48,566 nt of DNA. Source: Clostridia bacterium. GTDB lineage: Bacteria > Bacillota > Clostridia > UBA1381 > UBA9506. The stretch is taken from positions 1-48,566 of the forward strand of contig JAFQAZ010000017.1 of assembly GCA_017416855.1 (NCBI GenBank). The letters run 5' to 3'. The number at the start of each line of letters is the position of its first letter. Within the stretch, counting starts at the first letter, position 1. Shown piece by piece: positions 25,070 through 36,100 of the stretch. The notes beneath the pieces are model-generated. The model did not search any database. It was not told the origin of the DNA and was given only the letters and a program-made list of their open reading frames with translations. The position numbers and the translations under genes were made by a program.

Positions 25070-28000
25070 ATGGCAAACGCAAGTTCAAGAAAAACAAAAC
25101 GCTATATGGCTATCTTACTGGCGGGCATACTCACGGCTATGAGTTTTGCCCCGCCTGTGAGTGCAGAGCCTGAGTTATACACATCCAGTGAAAATTTTGA
25201 GTATAATGGTGGACTTACAGATGGTGGTTCTCCGGTACAAGGCAAAGATGGCGTTTTCTCAAAAATCAGCAATGATGGAAAGGCAACTCTCTATTGGAAA
25301 CATGATGGTAGCAATACGATAAGCGATAGAACGTATTATGACCTTAGATCTGGTCGCTCTGCCAGCATAACGGCAACCTCAGCGAATGGCGGTGCCTTTT
25401 TAGAGTATGAATTTAATGAGCTGTTAACCGGCCAGGTAACGATCAGCTTTCAGGCAACCGGTGGTACCGGTGCAGGAGTTAATCCCCGTTGGCAGATTTT
25501 AGATGACCAGGGCAATGTGATTTTATTTGGCGGTAGTGGAAATAATGCTTTCCTGGGCAGCAATGCAGACATGGAATGTGTGTATTGTGATAACGGCATT
25601 CATCAAAAAGGGCATAACAAATCAGATGGAACTTCATATGAAAAAGACCATATGTCCGGTAACGGTCACAGCTTGACCACTCAAATGGGCTGGTACAAAA
25701 TGCATTTGGATTTTGATAACGGTGTGGCAACATTTGAAGAAAAATTCACAACGAGCGGAGAAGAATGGAAAACCTTTTACGGTTATGCGGCAGATGGCAC
25801 AAAGAGTGACCCTTATGTGATGGCATTGGGTAGCACCCGCGGCGCAAAGAAAATCCGTTTTAATTTTAGCGGTACAGCAGCAACTACTACAGCGTTTGTT
25901 GCAGATACTATAGAGGTTAAGCAGACGGCTTTTGCAACACCGCAGGACGTGTTGACAAAGCGTGCGGCAATTATTTCGGCAGCAAAAACACAGTCTGATC
26001 AGGCTTTGGTCGATGCATTAACGGCAGGAATTGATGCGGTTGACGATAGCTTAGCTGCAACCTTTTCAAACTATAACGCAGACCAAAAAGGGTATGTGGC
26101 AGATTATGTTGAAGCAAATCGCCCCAGCTCCGTTCCTAAAACACCGGCAGATGCTCTTAAAGAGCTTACCGATATTTTAGCTGTTCCTATTGGACGGATT
26201 GAAACCATTATTGGTTTGAATACAAAAACAGAAACTGAATTATTTGAATTTCTTGCAAGTAATGAAGCTACAGTGTTGTTAACTCCGGCATCCCTTGCAG
26301 CGTATAACAACTTAAATACCACCGGTGGAAAGCAGCGCGCAGTAGCAGCTTTGCTTGAAGCAGCTGCGACAAATGAATTTAAAATGCCGGCAGATGTTTC
26401 AGCTGCGTTGTTAACTGCAGTTGGTATTGGTGAAGCATATGAGGAATACATTGCAATTAATGGTGGCCGTATTATCGCTGCTGCCAAAACGCTATCTGAT
26501 GAAGAACTTGTGGCAGCATTAGATGCCGATATGGATGTTGTTAGTCCTGTTTTAGAAGCAACCTATGGTGCTTATAATGATGACCAAAAAGAATATGTGG
26601 CAGATTATGTTGAAGAAAATCGTCCCACAGCCACAGATACAGTAGCGGCTCTTGAAGAACTTGCCAATATTTTAGCTGTTCCTGTTGAACATATAACAAC
26701 CGTGGTTGGTTTACAAGCTAAGACTGATGCTCAAGTGCAGGATTTTCTGGTAAGTGCAGAAGCTGAGGCAATGTTAACTCCAGTATCTCTTGCGGCATAT
26801 AACAATTTAACGATTGTTGAGAAACCCAAAGCGGTTTCGGCATTACTTGCCGTAGCAACAGATTTTAAAGTACCGACAGATGTTTCTGCAGCGTTAATTT
26901 TGGCGGCAAACGCGGCAGCACAACTTGATCCGAATGAAACATATATTGCTCCTGTTCCCACATTTGTTTTAGAGAACGGTGCGAAAAATGTGCATCCTGA
27001 TCAGCCTTTACACATTTCGTTTACTCCCGGTGTTGACTCCAGCAACTTAACTGGTTTTGTCCTCGAAACCCTGTCGGGCACACCGGTAGCTATTACTGCA
27101 AGTGCAAGCTACGATGGTACAGATGTTGTGGTTAAGCCAAACAGTAGCTTAGCAGCAAACACAACCTATATTTTAACGATTCCGGAGGGAACAATTAACA
27201 GTGCAGTAAGCTCTTCCATTAAGGCAAAAGGTGCTGTATTAACCTTTAGCACCGGTGCAAATGATGGTATTTATCAGGAGGAAAACTTTAACCGCTTTAC
27301 TTACGGTAGCACAAACACCTGGGATATTATTAATGGTTTGCAAACAGAAAGCTTTGACGGAAACTCAGCGGCAACCATTATGGGCACAAGTATTACCGAC
27401 CAAACAACTTATGAAGCTGCTGTTAGCGGGGGGGTTCTTGATAACGGCAACGGATTTAATCTGAAGACAAACGGCTCGGTTAGTATGGTACAGACAGCGG
27501 CAGCGGGGGTATATAAAAAATCAAGTTTCGTAATTGATTTTGCTGATGTTAGTTCAGGTCGCTTGCAAATTGGTTTCGATTTGATTTTAGAAAGCAATCC
27601 TTCCCTTGAAAACAGCGATGGATTTATTAAAATTAATAACATGTCATCAATAGGTAGTACTGGCATGTATTATAAATTTTCGCATTCTAAAGACAAAGTG
27701 TTAAATGTTGCTTCTAGCGTTGAAAAGACTTTTGGTGACACACCTATGATTTGGACTCGTGAAGATGGCACAGAAGCTTCTCAGGGTGAAACTCTGTTTA
27801 CTGCCGGGCACTATAAGTTCATGTTAGATATTGATATTGATAATGGTACGGCTGATGTCAATATCGTTAAAACGAAAACAGATGGTTCAGTAATCTATGG
27901 TCACCGTTCAACAACGCCGCGACCGGGCAGTAGCGGAATGGAACCCATTGGTCAAATTGTTTTTGATGTGTTGTGTCAGAATGCCTATGTTAATGAAAAT

Positions 28001-29578
28001 GGCGTTGAATACAATTTCTACACTGAAGCACTTGATGGTGATATGAAACAATATGCCTATGGTTTAGATAATGTGTTTGTCCGTAGTTTTCCTGCTACTG
28101 CTGCACCGAAGGTAGAATATAATGGTGCAACTACTGATGTAGCGCTCACGGCTAATCCGGTGCTGTCCTTTGCAACACCTGTAACCGAAGCTGCTGCCGC
28201 AAAAGCCATTACCGTTACTGATAAACGTGGCAACAAGGTATCGTTTACCGGTAGTATGGATGCAGCTGGCTTGGCTTATACAATTATACCCACTGGCGGA
28301 TTAGTGTATAACAATTCAACTTACACCATCAACTTTGCAGGTTGTAAAGACTGGGCGGGCAAAGCCGTACCTGAGGCAACCTTTACATTTACAACCGTTC
28401 CCGATGCAGGCTATGAAGGTCGAAGAACAACACTTATGAATGCAGCAGTGAATGAAAGCGGAACTGCTTTGATAAGCGCTATTGATACAGCTATCAGCGA
28501 TGTGAACGACAAAGCTAGCATGAGTTATGAAAACTATAACGGTGAACAAAAGAAATATGTAGCAGGTTATGTAGAAGCAAACCGTCCTGCAGATGGTGAT
28601 TTTGCAAGTCTTGGCACAACATTAGGTGAGGTTGTGGATGCACTGGATGCAGTCGAAGCGTTAAGCACGGCTGACCGTGCTGGAATGAGCGACCTTTTGG
28701 CAACACCTGAAAAACGTGCCGCCATGATGCTTTCTGCTGAGGCGTCAAATGCATACAACGCATTAGACCAAACGCAAAAGGATAACACAATCATTGCACT
28801 GGCACCGCTTGTTCCCGGCGTTATAACTCCAGAACAGGCATCTAGTGCACTTCTGAGTGCTATTGCTACGGCTACAGCACCTCAACCTGTTATTACACCG
28901 TCTACCAACCATACAGGCATTGTTTCAGGCGGTGGTGGCAATTGGGGTAGTGTGAATGTTCAGGTTACGGATAAGGTTCTTGCTGAAAACACCAACACAG
29001 CATTGCCACAAGGTAATAATGCATTTAATGATTTAGGCACAGTTTCCTGGGCGCGCAATGCCATTAATATTTTAGCGTCTCATGGCATTATTAGCGGTCG
29101 AGGTGACGGATCCTTTGGTCCGAGCGATTCTGTTACTCGTGAAGAATTCTTAAAAATGGCATTGCAAGCTTTTGAGGTTTACACCATTTCAGAAGGTACA
29201 TTGCCCTTTAAAGATGTGTCAATGGATAGTTGGTATTACCCCGTTGTTTCTCTTGCTTATGAAACCGGAATTGTCGGTGGCGTGAGCAGTGATGCCTTTG
29301 GTGTTGGTGCCCCTATCACCAGACAGGATATGGCATTAATTTTAAGCAGGGTTTTAAATTATCAGTTCATTGAATTAAAAGCCGATACTGAAATAGAACC
29401 TTTTACAGATAGTGATTCCTTTAGCACTAACGAGGCTAAAGAGGCTATTGATACTCTGGCAAAAGGCGGCATTATAAACGGTCGCGAAGATGGATCCTTT
29501 GACCCCATAGGCACAGCAACCCGTGCCGAAGCGGCTGCCGTTATTTACCGCGTGTTATATCGCGTTGGTTTATTATAA
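25070..29578 (+). CDS. Giant modular surface protein with Cys/His sandwich domain, Ig-like domains and three SLH repeats
   Basis: 1502 residues. Signal peptide (1-32); a beta-sandwich-like module (about 36-288) carrying C170-x2-C173-x4-H178-x3-H182 plus H194; two copies of a helical repeat of about 155 residues (298-456 and 466-617) marked by YNxDQKxYVADYVExNRP; an SbsA-type Ig-like domain with KNVHPDQPLHI (about 628-729); an EENFN-type beta module (about 734-1005); a second Ig-like domain (about 1010-1105); a third helical repeat (about 1108-1265); a Gly-rich linker; and three SLH repeats (about 1300-1502) for wall attachment. No catalytic motif is recognised, so glycan binding and display are likelier than hydrolysis. 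It shares modules with the proteins at 29627 and 33164. Confidence 0.75.
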   Translation: MANASSRKTKRYMAILLAGILTAMSFAPPVSAEPELYTSSENFEYNGGLTDGGSPVQGKDGVFSKISNDGKATLYWKHDGSNTISDRTYYDLRSGRSASITATSANGGAFLEYEFNELLTGQVTISFQATGGTGAGVNPRWQILDDQGNVILFGGSGNNAFLGSNADMECVYCDNGIHQKGHNKSDGTSYEKDHMSGNGHSLTTQMGWYKMHLDFDNGVATFEEKFTTSGEEWKTFYGYAADGTKSDPYVMALGSTRGAKKIRFNFSGTAATTTAFVADTIEVKQTAFATPQDVLTKRAAIISAAKTQSDQALVDALTAGIDAVDDSLAATFSNYNADQKGYVADYVEANRPSSVPKTPADALKELTDILAVPIGRIETIIGLNTKTETELFEFLASNEATVLLTPASLAAYNNLNTTGGKQRAVAALLEAAATNEFKMPADVSAALLTAVGIGEAYEEYIAINGGRIIAAAKTLSDEELVAALDADMDVVSPVLEATYGAYNDDQKEYVADYVEENRPTATDTVAALEELANILAVPVEHITTVVGLQAKTDAQVQDFLVSAEAEAMLTPVSLAAYNNLTIVEKPKAVSALLAVATDFKVPTDVSAALILAANAAAQLDPNETYIAPVPTFVLENGAKNVHPDQPLHISFTPGVDSSNLTGFVLETLSGTPVAITASASYDGTDVVVKPNSSLAANTTYILTIPEGTINSAVSSSIKAKGAVLTFSTGANDGIYQEENFNRFTYGSTNTWDIINGLQTESFDGNSAATIMGTSITDQTTYEAAVSGGVLDNGNGFNLKTNGSVSMVQTAAAGVYKKSSFVIDFADVSSGRLQIGFDLILESNPSLENSDGFIKINNMSSIGSTGMYYKFSHSKDKVLNVASSVEKTFGDTPMIWTREDGTEASQGETLFTAGHYKFMLDIDIDNGTADVNIVKTKTDGSVIYGHRSTTPRPGSSGMEPIGQIVFDVLCQNAYVNENGVEYNFYTEALDGDMKQYAYGLDNVFVRSFPATAAPKVEYNGATTDVALTANPVLSFATPVTEAAAAKAITVTDKRGNKVSFTGSMDAAGLAYTIIPTGGLVYNNSTYTINFAGCKDWAGKAVPEATFTFTTVPDAGYEGRRTTLMNAAVNESGTALISAIDTAISDVNDKASMSYENYNGEQKKYVAGYVEANRPADGDFASLGTTLGEVVDALDAVEALSTADRAGMSDLLATPEKRAAMMLSAEASNAYNALDQTQKDNTIIALAPLVPGVITPEQASSALLSAIATATAPQPVITPSTNHTGIVSGGGGNWGSVNVQVTDKVLAENTNTALPQGNNAFNDLGTVSWARNAINILASHGIISGRGDGSFGPSDSVTREEFLKMALQAFEVYTISEGTLPFKDVSMDSWYYPVVSLAYETGIVGGVSSDAFGVGAPITRQDMALILSRVLNYQFIELKADTEIEPFTDSDSFSTNEAKEAIDTLAKGGIINGREDGSFDPIGTATRAEAAAVIYRVLYRVGLL

Positions 29579-29626
29579 AAAGTGTAAACTTATTAAACAA
29601 AAAAATTATAGGCAGGAGGATGAACA

Positions 29627-32600
29627 ATGGAAACAATGAAGAAACAGGCAAAAAAGTATTTGGCAGCCCTTTTGGCATGCCTTATGCTGCTCTCACTGGT
29701 TACTGTGGTAGGGGCCACAGAACCGGGGGAAATGATACTCTACACATCCAGTGAAGACTTTGAGTATGGGACACGACTTGCAAGTGATGCTGTAGCAGTA
29801 GAAGGCAGAGAAGGGGTAGTTGCAAGAACCAGCAAAGACGGCAAGGCTACTATTTACATTAAGCATGATGCTGGCGGTGCCTTTGTACAAGACACCCTAT
29901 ATAATGACCTTGGGTCCGGTAACTGTGCGACTTTGCCTAATGCCACAGCAAACGGCGGTGCCTTTTTGGAGTATGATTTTAATGAGCTGATAACCGGTCA
30001 GGTAACCATCAGCTTCCAGGCAACCGGTGGTTCCGGTGCTGGCGTGAACCCCCGTTGGGAGATTTTAGATGATGTGGGTAACGTAGTTATACTTGGCGGT
30101 GTTGGAAACAATGCTAACTTAGGCAGCGATAACAATATGGAATGTGTTGGCTGTGCAAACGGTACACACACAAAAGGTCATATACATGAAGACGGAAGAG
30201 TGATGTCAAGTGACCATATGACCGGTAATGGCTATGTTGTTAGTTCGACTATGGGCTGGTATAAAATGCATTTAAATTTTGATGCCGGCACAGCAACCTT
30301 TGAACAAAAAGCAGATGGCGTATGGAAAACATATTACGGTTGGTCGGCTGATGCCACCAAGAGCGACCCCTATGTTATGGCTTTGGGCAGCACCCGCGGC
30401 GCAAAGACAATTCGCTTTAATTTTAGCGGTACAGCAGCAGCATCACAGTTTGTTGCCGATTCTATTGAAGTTAACCAGACTGCATTCGGCCAGTTAAAAG
30501 CCGGTTTTGATGTGGAAAATGGCGGTATGCTTGCCCTGGGTGAGCCTTTAAAGGTTAACTTTAACTACCCAATGGATTCAAGCACCTTAGAGGGTAACAT
30601 TACCCTGATGAAAAATGGTGCACCTGTTAGTGTTACTTTTGAACCCTCTGCCACCGGCGTAACTGTTATACCGGCGGGCGGTTTAACGGCTGGTAACTAC
30701 ACCTTAACCGTTGGCACAGGCGTACAAGCAACAGGCAATGTTAATCCTTTAAATACAGAAGCTACAGTAACCTTTAATGTTGCGTTAAAAGCGCCCGAAT
30801 GCTTTACATCAGTAGAAAATTTCAATTCACAACCTAACACTGCAACTCTTAGTGGCGATTATTATGTGATGGATGGCGGTAATGGCACTGCTAAGATTAA
30901 GATGAAAAAGGATGCGACTGCTACCGCATTGACCGACACTTATTCCGTTTCTACCGGTTGGACTGGGGAAGAAAGCGGTTTAAAGGCTAAAACAAGTGCA
31001 AACGGCGGTGCTCACATGATTTATGAGCTTAACCAGGCACTTACCGGTAAGGTAACCCTCAGCTTTATTTGTTATGGCGGAATACCGCTTAACGCCTATT
31101 CACCTAATAAAAACCAAGGACCTCGTTGGGAATTGTTAGATGATCAGGGCAATGCCATTTTAGTGGGGGCTACCGATGGTAGCGCAAATGTGGGTTCTAC
31201 TACAGCTATGGCATGCGTAACCGAAAACTGCAAAGGTCATTATCACACTGACGGTAGACCCATGACAGCAACACACATGTATGGCAACGGTCTTACCTAT
31301 GTAAACGGTCGGTACAAAATGCATTTAGACTTCGACAAAGGTACAGTTACTTTTGAATACTACGATACTACTAATAAGGTGTGGTTACCTTATTACGGCT
31401 GGAGTGCTGCCGCTGCATCCAGCGATATTTACACCATGTCCTTAGGCGATGCCAAGAATTTAAAAGCATTAAAGTTTAATTATAACTCTAGTGATGGCGC
31501 TCGTTATTGGGTGGATGCAATTGATATCGCACAAACACAACACGGCAGCCTGCAAGCAAGCTTTAATGTTCCGGCAACCGATGTGCACCCCGACCAGCCG
31601 CTGCACATTAACTTTAACCATGCAGCAGATGTCAATGCGCTGAAAAACAGCGGTGCCATCACGCTGACAAAGCAGGGTGAAAGCACCCCGACAGCGATTA
31701 CCATTCTGCCTTCAGGTGACGGTACAGATGTTGTGGTTAAACCCAACGCTTCTTTAACACCGGGTGCAACCTATACCTTGGCTGTTGCCGGTGGCACGAT
31801 CCCCTCAACCGAGGCAGGGATTTACCCCGTAGCAACTGCTGCCAGCACCACCTTTACCGTTGGTGCCAATGTGGGCTATTACGTTGAAGAAAACTATAAT
31901 CAGCTTACAGAGGCTACAAACGTTGATAACTCTGCACAATTGCTAATGACTCGCGATGGCAATGCAATTCTTATAGGCGGCGGCACAGCAATAACTAATC
32001 AGAGCCAAATTGATGGTATTAGTGATACGGAATTGAATGCAACTTCCGGTGCATTTTTAACAGAAGATGGCCGTTTGCGGATTAACAGAGCAGATGCATC
32101 AACCCTTGATTATTTTGTTGGCATTCCCCGCGTGAGTCAGGGCAACCTGAAAGTTAGCTTCGATGTAGAGCTTACTAAGGCATATGGCAATAGTGACAAT
32201 TATTTCTTCCTTAAAAACCGAGCAACCTATGGTGGTGATACTGCAAAGTATTTCAGACTTGGTAATGCTGGTAGCACTGGAATGTATGGCTCTGTTCCGA
32301 CGGATGCGACTAAGGATTACTTAGTTTGGGGTGATCCGATTACCACATTTGGTCATGGTGTTGAAACAGCGGTAAACCACAAGACCATGCAACCCGGCAA
32401 GTATAATGTTGTCTTTGATTGTAATTTAGATGCCGGCACAGCTGTAGTTACTGTTAAGAGCACACGTAGCGATGGCATTTGGACCGGTAGTGTTGAAAAC
32501 GTTGGACCTATCGTTTACCATGTATCTTGCCCGGCAGTTCAACAAATTGGTTTCTCAATTCCCAGTGGCGGAGAAACATATATAGATAACATTGCTATGC

Positions 32601-32995
32601 GTTACACTCCACCGGCAGACGGCTTAATGCGTGTAACCGATTTGAAGGCATATAAGACAGCTGATGCAAATAAAGCAGCTATCACATCCATCAAAGCCCT
32701 TGATGAGATTACCATTTCTGGATATTTGACTAACGATGTGAGAGATGATGTAAATGTAGAGTTCTATGCTGCAATCTATAGCAATGATGATAAGCTTTTG
32801 AAGGTCTTCTCAGGTGATGCTGTTGAAGTAAAGACCTCTATGAACGTATCCTCTTGGTCTGGTGCAACGAAGAACGTTAAAGTAGATCTTACCGTTCCAG
32901 CAGACACTCCCGAAGGCTCTTATATTAAGACCTTTGCTTGGACAACAGACCTGCAGCCTGCGACAGAAATTTTAAATCCTATTCCTAAGGCGTAA
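29627..32995 (+). CDS. Secreted modular protein with two Cys/His sandwich domains
   Basis: 1122 residues. Signal peptide (1-30). The first sandwich-like module (about 36-290) is close to that of the 25070 protein, with C173-x2-C176-x4-H181-x3-H185-x-H187 and H197. An Ig-like domain follows, then a second, diverged sandwich module (from about residue 390) with a C-x4-C-x2-H-x-H variant, an SbsA-like Ig domain with DVHPDQPLHI, an EENYN-type module, and a C-terminal Ig-like domain of about 110 residues related to the ends of the 33164 and 37778 proteins. There is no SLH repeat or LPXTG motif. Probably an extracellular glycan-binding protein; no hydrolytic residues recognised. Followed by two hairpins. 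Confidence 0.7.
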   Translation: METMKKQAKKYLAALLACLMLLSLVTVVGATEPGEMILYTSSEDFEYGTRLASDAVAVEGREGVVARTSKDGKATIYIKHDAGGAFVQDTLYNDLGSGNCATLPNATANGGAFLEYDFNELITGQVTISFQATGGSGAGVNPRWEILDDVGNVVILGGVGNNANLGSDNNMECVGCANGTHTKGHIHEDGRVMSSDHMTGNGYVVSSTMGWYKMHLNFDAGTATFEQKADGVWKTYYGWSADATKSDPYVMALGSTRGAKTIRFNFSGTAAASQFVADSIEVNQTAFGQLKAGFDVENGGMLALGEPLKVNFNYPMDSSTLEGNITLMKNGAPVSVTFEPSATGVTVIPAGGLTAGNYTLTVGTGVQATGNVNPLNTEATVTFNVALKAPECFTSVENFNSQPNTATLSGDYYVMDGGNGTAKIKMKKDATATALTDTYSVSTGWTGEESGLKAKTSANGGAHMIYELNQALTGKVTLSFICYGGIPLNAYSPNKNQGPRWELLDDQGNAILVGATDGSANVGSTTAMACVTENCKGHYHTDGRPMTATHMYGNGLTYVNGRYKMHLDFDKGTVTFEYYDTTNKVWLPYYGWSAAAASSDIYTMSLGDAKNLKALKFNYNSSDGARYWVDAIDIAQTQHGSLQASFNVPATDVHPDQPLHINFNHAADVNALKNSGAITLTKQGESTPTAITILPSGDGTDVVVKPNASLTPGATYTLAVAGGTIPSTEAGIYPVATAASTTFTVGANVGYYVEENYNQLTEATNVDNSAQLLMTRDGNAILIGGGTAITNQSQIDGISDTELNATSGAFLTEDGRLRINRADASTLDYFVGIPRVSQGNLKVSFDVELTKAYGNSDNYFFLKNRATYGGDTAKYFRLGNAGSTGMYGSVPTDATKDYLVWGDPITTFGHGVETAVNHKTMQPGKYNVVFDCNLDAGTAVVTVKSTRSDGIWTGSVENVGPIVYHVSCPAVQQIGFSIPSGGETYIDNIAMRYTPPADGLMRVTDLKAYKTADANKAAITSIKALDEITISGYLTNDVRDDVNVEFYAAIYSNDDKLLKVFSGDAVEVKTSMNVSSWSGATKNVKVDLTVPADTPEGSYIKTFAWTTDLQPATEILNPIPKA

Positions 32996-33009
32996 TAATT
33001 TTATAAAAT

Positions 33010-33041
33010 GTGTCCGGGACGGCAAAAACCGCCCCGGACAC
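33010..33041 (+). terminator. GC-rich hairpin after the second modular protein
   Basis: GTGTCCGGGACGG (33010-33022) pairs with CCGCCCCGGACAC (33029-33041), one mismatch, loop CAAAAA. It is GC-rich against an AT-rich background, which favours a terminator despite the lack of an immediate U-tract. Confidence 0.6.
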
Positions 33042-33054
33042 CTATCTATGGCAA

Positions 33055-33093
33055 ATCATGGACAGCAGTAACTTTTTGTCTGCTGTCTATGAT
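33055..33093 (+). terminator. Second hairpin in the same gap
   Basis: ATCATGGACAGCAG (33055-33068) pairs with CTGCTGTCTATGAT (33080-33093) with one non-Watson-Crick position and an 11-base loop. Together with the hairpin at 33010 it suggests that transcription is reduced or ended here, with the following genes expressed separately. Confidence 0.5.
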
Positions 33094-33163
33094 TGGCTAT
33101 ATATAGATTTATTTTAAATGAAAATAATTAAAAAATGTAAAAAACTGATTTCGGAGGTAACCT

Positions 33164-36100
33164 ATGGCTAACACAATAATTAAAAAAACAAAAAGATATT
33201 TGGCCTTATTCTTGGCTAGCCTACTTTTGTCAGCGACCTTTATCCCACAGGTAATTGCTGCAAGCAATGTAGCGACAGGGAGAACACTCTATGTATCAAG
33301 TGATAATTTTGAATATAACGGAAGTCTTGTAATTGGTGGCACACAAGCAGAAGGAAGAGAGGAAGGGGTTTTTACAAAACCCAGCAAAGACGGTAAGGCT
33401 ACACTTTACTGGAAACACGATGCCGGAGGAAGCAGAATAACGGACAAGTTAGGGGTTATTAATTATAATGATAGAGCAGCTTATATAGAGGCGACGACTG
33501 CAAACGGCGGTGCCTTTCTGGAGTATGATTTTAATGAGCTGATAACCGGCCAGGTGACCATTAGCTTTCAGGCAACCGGTGGTACCGGTGCAAGCGTTAA
33601 CCCTCGTTGGCAGGTATTAGATGACCAAAACAATGTAGTTATGTTCGGTGGTGTTGGGAATAATGCCAACTTGGGCAGCAATGCAGAAATGGAATGTGTT
33701 GGTTGCGCAAATGGTACACACTTAAAAGGTCATAATAAAACAGATGGAACCTCATATAAAAAGGATCATATGTCTGGTAACGGCCACAGCCTTTATCCGC
33801 AAATGGGCTGGTATAAAATGCATTTAGATTTTGATAATGGCATAGCCACTTTTGAAGAAAAGTTTACAACGAGCGGAGCAGAATGGAAAACATTTTACGG
33901 TTATGCGGCTGATGCTACACTGAGCGACCCCTATGTTATGGCCTTAGGAAGCACCCGTGGTGCAAAGAAAATTCGCTTTAATTTTAGCGGTAGTAGCGCG
34001 CCAACATCGGCATTTATCGTGGATTCCATTGAAATTGAGCAAACTGCGTTTGGTATCGACAGAGAGTTAATAGCGAAGCAGGAGGTTATGATTACGGCAG
34101 CTAAAACACTTTCCGGCGATCTGTTGGTGGCAGCTTTAGATACGGGGATTGATGCAGTTAGCTTTGAATTGGCAACAGCCTATAGCGAATATAATCCAGA
34201 ACAAAAGGCTTATGTGGCAGACTATGTAGCTAATCATAGACCGACTGCAGAAGAGCTTGAAGAAGCATTAAATCAACTGTGCACAACACTTGATACGGTT
34301 ATGGAAAAGCTTAATGCCGTTAACACAGTGAAAAATGGTGGCGACACTGAGCTTAGAAGTTTTATAAATAACTACGGCAGTCTTTTAGAGGCAGATGTAT
34401 TAGATAGTTATAATAATCTGTCACAATCTCAAAAAGATAGTGTCATTACTATGTTATCTGTTATGACGCGCGGTTTTTATTTACCGCAAGATATTTCCAT
34501 TGCGCTGGATTATGTAGTGAATAGGGTACTGAATCCCACGCCGGAAGGAACAGTAATTCATCCTGTTCCCACATTTTCTGTTGTTAACGGAGCCAAAAAT
34601 GTACATCCTGACCAGCCACTACATATCACTTTTAATTGTCCAATGAAATCAAGTGATATGGGAAGTATTGTTTTAACAAGGGGAGTAGGAGAGCTGATAG
34701 CAACTAAAACAGAAGTGAGTATTGATGGCAGTGATGTTGTTATAATTCCCTTAAAAAGCTTAGAGCCATACACTACATACACACTTTCTGTACCACCACA
34801 TTCCATTCGTGGTTTTAATGAAACATTGGGGACAGCTGTATCTGGCGCAGTGACCTTTACCACTGGCGCACAAGAAGGATATTTTGTTGAAGAGAACTAT
34901 AACAATCTTTCCGCAGGTGCAACTATGCTGGATGTGATTACAGAAACAAATTATAGTGCAGCCACCAAGGTGCGTTTGGATGATGGAGATTTTGACATTA
35001 ATTCTGTCTCATCCTGGAACAATGCAAATGCAGCTGGACAGTTTGAAAACGGAGCAGGTTTATATCTGCGCAATGACGGCAGAGTTGACCTGATTGAAGC
35101 AAATCCTAAAGCCAGCACGGCAAACTCTGGAAATATGTATTATATTCTGGATATTGATGATGTTAGCACCGGTGGTATTCATATAGAATTTGATATGGAA
35201 CTATTGGATACACAGGTAGGTAGTGTAGATTATTTCTTTGGAATAAATAATGGAGCAACCTATGGTGCCAATGGCAATTACTGGCAATTAGGCTTCCAGA
35301 ACGGTGTGCTGAAAGCATATTCAAACGGAGAGAGTTTGACAAATGGTGCATTAACCTGGACAAATGAAGCCGGAGAAGCAGTTTCTGAAAATGTGGCAGG
35401 TAAACTGGTTGCCGGTAAATATCATATTAGTTTTTATGCTGATATGAACACCAATATTGGTACCTTTGTTGTACAAAAGGAAACAGACGATGGTATTTTG
35501 ATTGGTAAACGCACCACGGCAGCACGTGTTCCTACCACAAATTTTGAAGCATGCAGTTTTTTAGTATTTAAAGCTACTTATCAGACAGATGGTAGTCTGT
35601 ATAACTTTACTGACAACGAAGGCAACAAAAAAAGCCGTTTTATTTTAGATAACATCAGCACACATCATACCCCCTCTGCTGTAGTCGCATCAGCGATACT
35701 TACAAGCAGCGGCACAGGTGTTGGACTGTATGATAATCAAACTATTCGTTTTTCAACTGCTATGACAGAAGCTGGTCTTTCCGGTGCAATTACATTAAGA
35801 GATCCCTATGGAAAAACCATTCCTTTCAGCGGTATCTTAAGTGAGGATGGGTTAACTTATACGGTGATTCCATCTGAAGCGTTTCTTTATGCAGATGCTA
35901 CTTACAACATCACAATAGATGGTGCAGTGAATTGGGCAGGGCAAATTATGACAACTCAAACCTTGTCCTTTAGCACGGTAACACAGGCTCAAATGGTGGA
36001 ATGTTCTATCAAAAAGAATGCTAAAGATGTTCATCCTGACAGTCAGATTGTTCTGCAATTTGGTGCTGCAATGAACACTGAAAATATGAATGCAATCACC

